A DNA stretch of 64,000 nt from Nitrospira sp. (lineage in GTDB: Bacteria; Nitrospirota; Nitrospiria; Nitrospirales; Nitrospiraceae). The DNA is taken from NCBI GenBank assembly GCA_029194675.1, contig JARFXP010000002.1, positions 248,001 to 312,000 on the forward strand, written 5' to 3'. The notes beneath the pieces are model-generated. The model was not told the origin of the DNA. It was given only the letters and a program-made list of their open reading frames with translations, and made no database searches. Both the position numbers and the translations under genes were made by a program. Of this stretch, positions 16,857 to 25,500 are shown piece by piece. Positions within the stretch are counted from its first letter, which is position 1; each line of letters starts with the position of its first letter.

Positions 16857-17194
16857 CCGGCTCTTCATCATCTCAACAGAAGCGAGACAATACGTAGGCC
16901 GTGGGAACCTCACAGGGCGCGTCGTGGTCTGGAGCTGATCCTCTCGGCAAAAGGTCGCGTAGGCCAGGTGAGGGAAATGCTTCGTGTTCCGTCTACGTAG
17001 TAAAGAGCGCTTCAGTCATCAGAGAAGGGACGCGGCCCTGGCACGCCGCTAGTCTGGCTCCCTTCGATGCAGATGGCCTTCGAGCTCACCGGCTGAGGCA
17101 ACGAGAGAAACCCTACAGAGGTTCACGAGGATTCGGGATGCAGGCAACCGGCATCCCACGCCCTGGGTGTCTCTCATGATCGAGAAAGACTCCA
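16857..17194. other. Intergenic region before the biosynthetic operon
   Basis: A 338-base gap between receptor and first NRPS gene. It contains the ECF-type promoter candidate at 16967-16996, leaving a leader of roughly 200 bases. A short frame at 17176-17205 (ATG start, 9 codons) overlaps the proposed NRPS start but lacks a ribosome site. An open frame 16901-17179 has no coding character. No terminator was seen after the receptor. Confidence 0.5.
16967..16996 (+). promoter_or_regulatory. Candidate ECF-sigma promoter of the biosynthetic operon
   Basis: GGTGAGG (16967-16973), 16-base spacer, CGTCTAC (16990-16996). It is the only strong promoter-like signal I see before the more than 47 kb of packed biosynthetic genes. 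See the matching elements before exbB, fecR and the receptor. Confidence 0.6.
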
Positions 17195-20100
17195 TTGGCA
17201 TCTGATGAACACAAAGACATGGTAACGCTCGTCGATCTTGCTCGTCAAAGAGCCGACCGTTTCACGAATCGAACGGCCTACACATTTTTGACCGACGGCG
17301 AGTCAGAGACCTGCGAAGTCACGTATGGTGAATTGGATCGTCAAGCACGTGCCATTGCGGCTTGGCTTCAGTCGCTGGGAGCTCAGGGAGAACGAGCCAT
17401 CCTTCTCTATCCGCCTGGTCTGGACTATATCGCGGCATTCTTCGGTTGTCTGTACGCGGAGGTCGTCGCAGTACCGGCCTATCCTCCGCAACGGAAGCGA
17501 ACGCTGGGAAGATTGCATGCGGTCCTTGCAGACTCAGGAGCCACCTTTGCCTTGACGACGGCGAAAGTCCGCGCCGGCATCGATCGTCTGTGCCGCCAAG
17601 ATCCAGGAATGGACGAGTTCCGGAAGGTCCAGTGGATCGAAACCGATGCCATACCCGAAGGCATCGAACGCACTTGGAGACCGCCTGCCTTGACGGCGAG
17701 GACGCTCGCCTTTCTCCAATACACCTCCGGGTCAACCGGATCTCCGAAAGGAGTCATGGTCAGTCATGAGAATCTGCTGCACAACCAACGCATGATTCAA
17801 GAGGCGTTCGGCCATACCGAGGAGACGACGGTTCTTGGGTGGCTTCCGCTCTATCACGACATGGGACTGATCGGGAACGTTCTTCAACCCCTCTATCTCG
17901 GCCGGCCTTGTGTGCTGATGTCGCCCGTGCACTTCATGCAGAAACCGGTTCGGTGGTTGTCCGCCATTTCTCGATATCGTGCCACAACCAGCGGCGCGCC
18001 GAATTTTGCCTATGACCTCTGTGTGCGCCAGATTTCTGCAGAGGAACGAGCTTCGCTGGACTTGAGTTCTTGGTTGGTGGCTTTCAACGGGGCTGAGCCC
18101 ATTCACGCCGGAACGCTGGATCGATTTTCGGAAAAATTCGGTCCTTGCGGGTTCAGGCGCGAGGCATTCTATCCCTGTTACGGGCTGGCCGAAGCGACAT
18201 TGTTTGTCGCTGGAGGTGAACGCGGGGCGGCACCCGTTGTGAGAACCGTTCAGAAAGCCGCGATGGAGCGAGGCCGGATCATCGATTCCACTCGGGCGGA
18301 TAGCTCCACTCAACGCTTGGTCGGATGTGGTCGAATCGGCGCTGATCAGCAAGTGATGATTGTGAACCCCGAAACCCTGTCGCGCTGCCTCCAAAGACAG
18401 GTGGGCGAAATCTGGGTGAAAGGTCCAAGCGTGGCACAGGGGTACTGGAAATGCCCTGAAACCACGGCGCTGACGTTTGCGGCAACGATGGCGGATACAG
18501 GTGAGGGTCCGTATCTTCGGACCGGCGATCTGGGAGTGAGCCAGGACGGCGAACTGTTCGTGGTCGGGAGATTGAAAGATCTGATCATTATCCGCGGCAG
18601 AAACCATCACCCGCAGGACATTGAGACCACGGTGCAGGAAAGCCATTCGTCTCTCAAGCCCGGCTGCGGCGCGGCCTTCTCCATCCCCATCAACGATGAG
18701 GAACAGTTGGTTGTGGTGCAGGAAGTTGTCGGCGCTCCCACGGTCGATCTCGACCATGTCGCGTCGGAAATCAGTCGGGCTGTCACGGAGCATCACGAAA
18801 TCCAAGTACATGCTGTGGTTCTCATCAAGCCTGGAACCCTTCCCAAGACTTCGAGCGGGAAGGTTCAGCGGCACCTGTGTCGGACGAAATTTCTTGCGCA
18901 AGAGCTGGAAGCAATTGAAACGTTTCTGGATAAGAGGGTGGCAGGACCGACCGATTCTGCCGCTGAGGATGCCGACAATGGCATGATTAAAACAGTGGGC
19001 GAAATCTGGGCTCAGGTGCTTGACTGTGCCCGCATAGGGCCTCACGACAATTTTTTCGAACTGGGCGGAGACTCGTTGCGAGGGACGCAAGTACTGGCGA
19101 GGGTACGCGAAACCTACGCAGTCGATCTTCCCCTCGAATCTCTGTTCGACGCACCAACGGTAGCGGGTCTGGCGGCGCTGATCAAACCGACATGTCGATC
19201 GACCGAATCTCTGTCGCAGAGAAAGCCCGAATCGACGAGTTGGAACGGCATCATGCCCCTATCTTTTTCCCAAGAACGATTCTGGTTTCTCGATCAACTT
19301 TCGCAGGTAAACTCGTTCAACAATATTCCGGTCGCCTTGAGGATTGAGGGAGCGCTCAATCTTGAGTCGTTTCATCGTGCTTTGGCTGAAATCGTGCGGC
19401 GCCATGAAATCCTTCGGGCGAGATTTGTTGTCTCTCACGGCTATCCCGGTCAGGTTATCGCTCCGCATGTTGACCTGCCTCTTCCAATTGAGAATCTCAC
19501 AGGTGTGTCAGGACCGGCTCAAGAAGAACAGGTCAGACGGTTGACCTTGAAAGAGGCCCGACAGTCGTTTGATCTGGCGACCGGACCCTTGATTCGAGTG
19601 CGGCTTCTTCGTCTCAGCCAAACCGAGCATGTCTTGTTGCTCACGATCCATCACATTGTCGCCGACGGCTGGTCCATGCGCCTCCTTGCCCGGGAACTGG
19701 TGCAGCTGTATGGGGCATTCAAAAACGGGTTTGATTCCCCTTTGCCCATTCTATCGAAACAGTATTTGGATATGGTCCTCCATCAACGTGAATGTGTGGA
19801 CAGTCACGAATGGAAACGGCAAGAGACCTATTGGCGTCGACAGCTGGAATCCGTACCTGTGCTCACGCTGCCATTCGATTTTCCGCGACCCGCTGTGCAA
19901 GGGCAGCAGGGTGAGCGATATGCCTGGACAGTGGATGCGGAGGTAGGACGGCAACTATTCGTAATTGGTTGCAGCCAGCAGGCGTCACTGTTCATGACCG
20001 TTCTAGCTTCGTTCAACGTGCTCTTGGCCCGCTACAGCGGGCAGTCTGAATTTTGTGTCGGCACACCTGTGGCCAACCGATCACAGCCGGAATGTGATTC

Positions 20101-22567
20101 GATTATCGGCTGTTTCGTCAACACGGTCGCATTGCGTGCCGATCTGTCCGGTAGTCCTTCATTTTTAGAGCTTCTAGCACGAGTCCGAAAGACCGTCCTT
20201 GGAGCACAGGCCAACCAAGAGCTTCCTTTTGAGCGGTTGGTCGATGTGCTCCACGTGCCGCGCAGCCTCAGCCATACACCGCTCTATCAGGTCATGTTGA
20301 CTGTGGAGGAGGACCAGCCCGATCTCTGCCGACTGGACGGTCTGGATGTCCGCCGGATGAAGACGAGCCCACAGACATCCGCCTTCGACCTCACGCTTGA
20401 GCTGGTGGCAATGAAAGACGGGACATTGGAGGCAGTGTTTGAGTACAACACGGACCTGTTCGCCGGCGAAACCATCGCGCGCATGGCCGGACATTTTCAG
20501 GAATTGTTGAGGCAGGTTGCGCTGCATCCTGAAGCCCGCGTGAGCGAACTCGGCATGTTGAGCCAGGATGAGAGAAGACACTTACTTGAGGATTGTAATA
20601 ATACGGCCGCGTCTTATCCACACGAGTCCTGCCTCCATCACCTGTTCGAAGAGCAAGCACGACTCACGCCGGATGCCCTTGCGATGGTGTGGAACGGGGC
20701 GTCGTACAGCTACCGATTCCTCAATGAACGAGCCAACCAACTTGCCCGTTATCTCAGATCGCAGGGCATCGCGATAGAAAGCCGCGTGGCGCTTTGCATG
20801 GAACGCTCGCTGGAGATGGTCGCTGGTCTGCTGGGAATTCTCAAAGCCGGAGCCACCTATGTGCCGATGGATCCATCGTATCCCCGCGAACGACTCGGTT
20901 TCATGATCGAGGACAGCGGCGCGCAGCTGGTGCTCACTCAAAAACGATTTGTCGAGAATTTTCAGAACCGGACGGTTCCGATCATCGCACTGGACGAAGC
21001 GTGGACGACCGTTACGACTTTGCCCGACAGCGATTCCCGGTGGCGCACTGTTCCGGAGAACTTGGCCTATGTTCTGTATACCTCCGGGACGACAGGTGCA
21101 CCGAAGGGGATCGAAATCTCCCACCGAGCGTTGGTCAATCATAGTACGGCCATGGCGAGGCATTACGGTCTTCAGCCGACCGATCGTGTGCTGCAATTCG
21201 CCTCGATCAGCTTCGATGTCGCGGCTGAGGAGTGCTTTCCGACCTGGGCGGCCGGTGCAACGGTGGTGTTGCGCCCGAACGAGCCGGTGCCGGCGTTTTC
21301 GGATTTGGAGCAGTTCATCGAGGACCACGGTCTCACCGTGTTGAACTTGCCGACGCCATACTGGGATGAATGGATTGAGGCGAGTGAGCAGACCGAAACA
21401 GCGCTTCCGCCTTCGATCCGTTGGGTCATCGTGGGGAGTGAGAAGGCTCTGCCGGATAGTCTGGTGCGGTGGCAACGACTTGCCGGGGACCGCATCGCCT
21501 GGTGCAACTCGTATGGACCGACTGAAGCCACGATCACGGCGAGCTACTTTGTGCCGGAGCGACAGAAGGATTGGATGTCGGCAGCTACGGTGCCGATCGG
21601 CCGACCGATTGCGAACGTGCAATTGTATGTCCTCAATCCTGCCTTGCAACCGGTTCCGATCGGGGTGGCAGGAGAGCTCTACATCGGTGGGGTTGGCTTA
21701 GTCCGAGGGTACCATCGTCAGCCGGCTTGGACTGCCGAAAAGTTTCTCCCGGACTGTTTCAGCCACGCACCGGGCCGGCGACTGTATCGGACCGGCGACA
21801 AGGTCCGGCGACTCGCGGACGGGAATGTGGAATTTCTCGGGCGATACGACGACCAAATAAAGGTTCGCGGATTCCGGGTCGAACCGGAGGAAATTGAGGT
21901 TCGGGTGAAGCAACATCCGGCCGTGAAGGATGCGCGGGTCTTCCAGGAATTGAACGCTCAGTCTGGTTTGCCGGCTGGGGCACGAAGGGGAGAGCCGCAA
22001 TTGGTGGGCTATGTCGTGTCGCGGGCGGAGGGCGGCGTGACGGCGCAGGATCTTCGGAGTTTCCTGGCCGACCGTCTGCCCGGGTACATGATTCCCACGG
22101 CATGGGTATTCCTCGACGGCTTTCCGCTCACATCGCGTGGGAAGGTGGATCGTCAAGCCTTGAGGAATCTCGCCGGACGGATTCAGATGGCGGAGCCACG
22201 GTCGGCTCCACTTCAGACCGAGACCGAGCGGGCGATCGCAGACATTTGGAAAGCTGTTCTCGGCCTTGAAGCAGTCGGTCGGCACGACAACTTTTTCGAT
22301 CTCGGCGGGCATTCTCTTCTCCTCGGTAAGGTGCTGACGCAGGTTCGCTCACTGAGCAAGCGGCCACTGGGGATGGTGGAGTTATTTCAATATCCCACCG
22401 TGCAGGACTTGGCCGCATATGTCACCGATGGGCGGCCCCTCATGGAAGGTCGTGGAGCGGCTGCTCAAACCGAACAGACACAAGAGGTAAAGGAACGACG
22501 AATAGCAGGCGCGCAACGGTTGAAGCGGCAGCGAGAACAACGACGGACGATGACACGCGGAATCTGA
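17195..22567 (+). CDS. Loading NRPS: FAAL-ACP-C-A-PCP
   Basis: Starts the lipopeptide. A fatty-acyl-AMP ligase (about residues 1-575; LQYTSGSTGSPKG near 173) would activate a fatty acid and load the following ACP (about 595-665, GGDSLRG). A condensation domain (about 683-1110; HHIVADGW near 819) links it to the amino acid of the adenylation domain (about 1135-1640; YTSGTTGAPKG near 1294), carried on the last PCP (about 1665-1735, DLGGHSL). My reading of the specificity positions is D-V-E-N-I-G-S-I-T, which I cannot assign; it shares E-N with hydroxy-ornithine codes. The TTG at 17195 is the longest start, but ATG 17219 (MVTLVDLARQRAD) better fits FAAL proteins. The layout parallels PvdL's first part. 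The PKS gene begins one base after its stop. Confidence 0.92.
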   Translation: MASDEHKDMVTLVDLARQRADRFTNRTAYTFLTDGESETCEVTYGELDRQARAIAAWLQSLGAQGERAILLYPPGLDYIAAFFGCLYAEVVAVPAYPPQRKRTLGRLHAVLADSGATFALTTAKVRAGIDRLCRQDPGMDEFRKVQWIETDAIPEGIERTWRPPALTARTLAFLQYTSGSTGSPKGVMVSHENLLHNQRMIQEAFGHTEETTVLGWLPLYHDMGLIGNVLQPLYLGRPCVLMSPVHFMQKPVRWLSAISRYRATTSGAPNFAYDLCVRQISAEERASLDLSSWLVAFNGAEPIHAGTLDRFSEKFGPCGFRREAFYPCYGLAEATLFVAGGERGAAPVVRTVQKAAMERGRIIDSTRADSSTQRLVGCGRIGADQQVMIVNPETLSRCLQRQVGEIWVKGPSVAQGYWKCPETTALTFAATMADTGEGPYLRTGDLGVSQDGELFVVGRLKDLIIIRGRNHHPQDIETTVQESHSSLKPGCGAAFSIPINDEEQLVVVQEVVGAPTVDLDHVASEISRAVTEHHEIQVHAVVLIKPGTLPKTSSGKVQRHLCRTKFLAQELEAIETFLDKRVAGPTDSAAEDADNGMIKTVGEIWAQVLDCARIGPHDNFFELGGDSLRGTQVLARVRETYAVDLPLESLFDAPTVAGLAALIKPTCRSTESLSQRKPESTSWNGIMPLSFSQERFWFLDQLSQVNSFNNIPVALRIEGALNLESFHRALAEIVRRHEILRARFVVSHGYPGQVIAPHVDLPLPIENLTGVSGPAQEEQVRRLTLKEARQSFDLATGPLIRVRLLRLSQTEHVLLLTIHHIVADGWSMRLLARELVQLYGAFKNGFDSPLPILSKQYLDMVLHQRECVDSHEWKRQETYWRRQLESVPVLTLPFDFPRPAVQGQQGERYAWTVDAEVGRQLFVIGCSQQASLFMTVLASFNVLLARYSGQSEFCVGTPVANRSQPECDSIIGCFVNTVALRADLSGSPSFLELLARVRKTVLGAQANQELPFERLVDVLHVPRSLSHTPLYQVMLTVEEDQPDLCRLDGLDVRRMKTSPQTSAFDLTLELVAMKDGTLEAVFEYNTDLFAGETIARMAGHFQELLRQVALHPEARVSELGMLSQDERRHLLEDCNNTAASYPHESCLHHLFEEQARLTPDALAMVWNGASYSYRFLNERANQLARYLRSQGIAIESRVALCMERSLEMVAGLLGILKAGATYVPMDPSYPRERLGFMIEDSGAQLVLTQKRFVENFQNRTVPIIALDEAWTTVTTLPDSDSRWRTVPENLAYVLYTSGTTGAPKGIEISHRALVNHSTAMARHYGLQPTDRVLQFASISFDVAAEECFPTWAAGATVVLRPNEPVPAFSDLEQFIEDHGLTVLNLPTPYWDEWIEASEQTETALPPSIRWVIVGSEKALPDSLVRWQRLAGDRIAWCNSYGPTEATITASYFVPERQKDWMSAATVPIGRPIANVQLYVLNPALQPVPIGVAGELYIGGVGLVRGYHRQPAWTAEKFLPDCFSHAPGRRLYRTGDKVRRLADGNVEFLGRYDDQIKVRGFRVEPEEIEVRVKQHPAVKDARVFQELNAQSGLPAGARRGEPQLVGYVVSRAEGGVTAQDLRSFLADRLPGYMIPTAWVFLDGFPLTSRGKVDRQALRNLAGRIQMAEPRSAPLQTETERAIADIWKAVLGLEAVGRHDNFFDLGGHSLLLGKVLTQVRSLSKRPLGMVELFQYPTVQDLAAYVTDGRPLMEGRGAAAQTEQTQEVKERRIAGAQRLKRQREQRRTMTRGI

Positions 22568-22568
22568 G

Positions 22569-25500
22569 ATGGATCGAAACAGCGGCGATCAAGCCAACGA
22601 GCATGATGGATTGGACATTGCAGTCATTGGACTGGCCTGTCGCTTTCCCGGCAGCTATGACAGCACGGCATTCTGGACCAATCTGCGCGACGGAGTGGAA
22701 TCCATTACAGCCCTTAGCGAGGAGGATCTGCGATCAGCTGGCGTTCAGGCGCGTCTGCGTCAGGATCCGAGCTATGTTCGAATGCGGGGCATCATCGACG
22801 GGATCGATCTCTTCGATGCCGATTTCTTCGGCGTGACGCCCAAAGAAGCCGAGTCGATGGATCCGCAGCATCGGCTGTTTCTCGAATGTGCGTGGGAGAC
22901 CTTCGAACATGCGGGCTATGACCCTGAACGGTTCCACGGATCGATCGGTGTCTACGCGGGCTCAAGTACCAGCGGTTACCTGTTCAATCTTTTCCCTGAT
23001 GGCGTGCTGTTACAGTCGGCCTCCGATATGGCGAGACTGCTTGGTGTGGAAAAAGATTCGCTGCCAACCCGCGTGTCCTACAAATTGAATCTGGAAGGGC
23101 CAAGCATCGCGGTCCAGACTGCCTGTTCCACATCCCTGGTCGCCGTCCACCTGGCTTGTCAGGGGTTGCTCGCCGGCGAATGCGACATGGCGCTGGCGGG
23201 CGGCATCTCCGTCAACGTGCCGCAAGCAGTCGGCTATCTCTATCAGAAGAGCGGGATTGCCTCTCCCGATGGACATTGTCGGGCCTTTGATGCGGACGCA
23301 CGTGGAACGGTCGGAGGGAGTGGGGTGGGAATCGTGCTCTTGAAGCGATTGGACGAGGCACGAATCGACAGGGACCATATCTTGGCAGTGATCAAGGGCA
23401 CCGCGATCAATAACGATGGAGCGCATAAGGTCGGGTACACCGCGCCGCGAGTCGAAGGGCAGGCCAAGGTGATCCGGGCGGCACATGTGGCGGCCAGGGT
23501 CGAGTCGGAATCGATACGATATGTCGAAGCGCATGGTACCGGGACACCCATGGGCGATCCGATAGAAGTTGCGGCCCTCACCCAGGCATTTCGTGCCGGC
23601 ACCGACCGAAACGGTTTCTGTGCCATCGGATCGGTCAAGACCAACATCGGACACCTCGATGCAGCGGCAGGGATCGCAGGGCTGATCAAGACAGCCCTCG
23701 CTCTGTCGCACAAACAGATTCCTCCCAGTCTGCATTTTTCCTCGCCGAACTCAGAAATTGATTTTGCTGAGACGCCTTTCTACGTCAATACAAAACTGAC
23801 CGACTGGAACGCACACGATAGTCCTCGACGTGCCGGTGTCAGCTCGTTCGGCATCGGCGGTACCAATGCGCATGTGATCATGGAAGAAGCACCACCGGTT
23901 GAGCGTGAGCCGCATCGTGTCGATAAACGTCCGAGGCTTGTCGTGTTGTCCGCCAAGTCCGAGGCGACGCTGAACGAGATGACGGCTCGATTGGTCGTCT
24001 ATCTTCAGCAACAGCCGGCGGTTGAATTGCCGGATGTTGTCTATACGCTGCAGACCGGACGAAGAGCATTTTCCTATCGGCGGTGGGTGGTGGCCGATAA
24101 CGTGGAATCTGCGACGCGCGCCTTGAGCCGGCACGACTCTGTGAAAACGATCGCCCAAGCCGGCGAACCGAGGCCGGTGGTGTTTCTGTTCTCGGGGCAG
24201 GGCGCGCAGTATTGCACGATGGGACGTGGTCTCTATGCCCAAGAACCCATTTTCCGTGAACAGGCGGACCGATGCGCAGCTCTTCTCGTTCCTCACATTG
24301 GAACGGACATCAAGTCGGTTCTGTTTGACGAGTTCCCGTCGGATCCGGAAAGGCTCCACCGCACGGCGTTAACACAACCGGCATTGTTCGTGCTGGAGTA
24401 TGCGCTTGCCAAACTTTGGATGAGCCTCAATGTGCATCCTGCCGGCATGATCGGACATAGTATCGGGGAATATGTTGCCGCCTGTCTCTCAGGTGTTTTC
24501 TCGCTCGAAGATGCGCTGCGATTGGTCGCGGCTCGCGGACGACTCATGCAGAGTATGCCGCCCGGTTCGATGCTGGCCGTGTCGATGTCGGAAGCTGATG
24601 CAACATCTCTTCTGCACGAAGACTTAGACCTCGCGGCGGTCAACGCGCCGAGTCAGTGCGTCCTGTCTGGGTCGGAACCCAGCATCAAAGATCTGCAAGA
24701 AACTCTGACGAAAAAAGGTGTACAGAGCGTACGGCTTCAAACTTCCCATGCGTTTCACTCCCGCATGATGGACCCCATCCTGGAATCCTTCAACGCACAA
24801 GTCGCCGGCGTCGCGCGTCACGCGCCGACTATTCCCTGGATTTCCAATGTGACCGGCGACTGGATTATGCCCGATCAAGCCATGGATCCATCGTATTGGG
24901 CTGATCATTTGCGACGGACCGTCCGCTTCACCGACGGTATCGAGACATTGTGCCGGGAGCCGGAGCGAATTCTGCTTGAAGTGGGACCGGGACAAACCTT
25001 ATGCACATTGGCTCGGCGACAGATTGATGGACGGCCGGTGATGGCGTTGGCCTCTCTGAGCAAACCGCGAGACGGTTCTTCCTCAGCATTCGAACCGTCA
25101 AGTTTTCTTGAGGCGGTCGGGCAGCTCTGGGCAACCGGTGTAGCAATCGATTGGGCCGGGTTGTATTGCGGCGAACGTCCTAGGCGACTTCCCCTGCCCA
25201 CCTATCCATTTGAACGTCGACGGTTCTGGGTAGAACCGGTCAAGCCATCATCTTCGACAAGTCAGAATGAAGCGCGCTCCAAGAAACCGAATATCAGTGA
25301 CTGGTTCTACGAACCGTCGTGGAGGCGATCCAGAGCAGCTCTACCGGCTCACCCCATTCGGGGCGGCTCATGGCTGGTATTTGTCGGCGAGCGGGGAGAA
25401 GGAATCGGCATCGTCGAGCAATTGGAATCAGATGGACGGCTGGTCGTGACGGTATCGGCAGGGGAGCGATACGAACGACACGCAAAGGGAAGGTATTCGA

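Noticed and set aside
16901-17179. 92-codon frame in the gap before the first NRPS
   Set aside because: GTG start without ribosome site, no domain, and it overlaps the promoter candidate and leader.
17176-17205. Nine-codon leader peptide overlapping the NRPS start
   Set aside because: No ribosome site and no regulatory codon pattern; probably chance.
17732-19090. 452-codon antisense frame inside the FAAL-NRPS gene
   Set aside because: Fully inside well-conserved FAAL and ACP coding sequence; shadow frame of GC-rich codons.
20582-21649. 355-codon antisense frame inside the first A domain
   Set aside because: The sense strand shows all A-domain core motifs; no domain on the antisense side.
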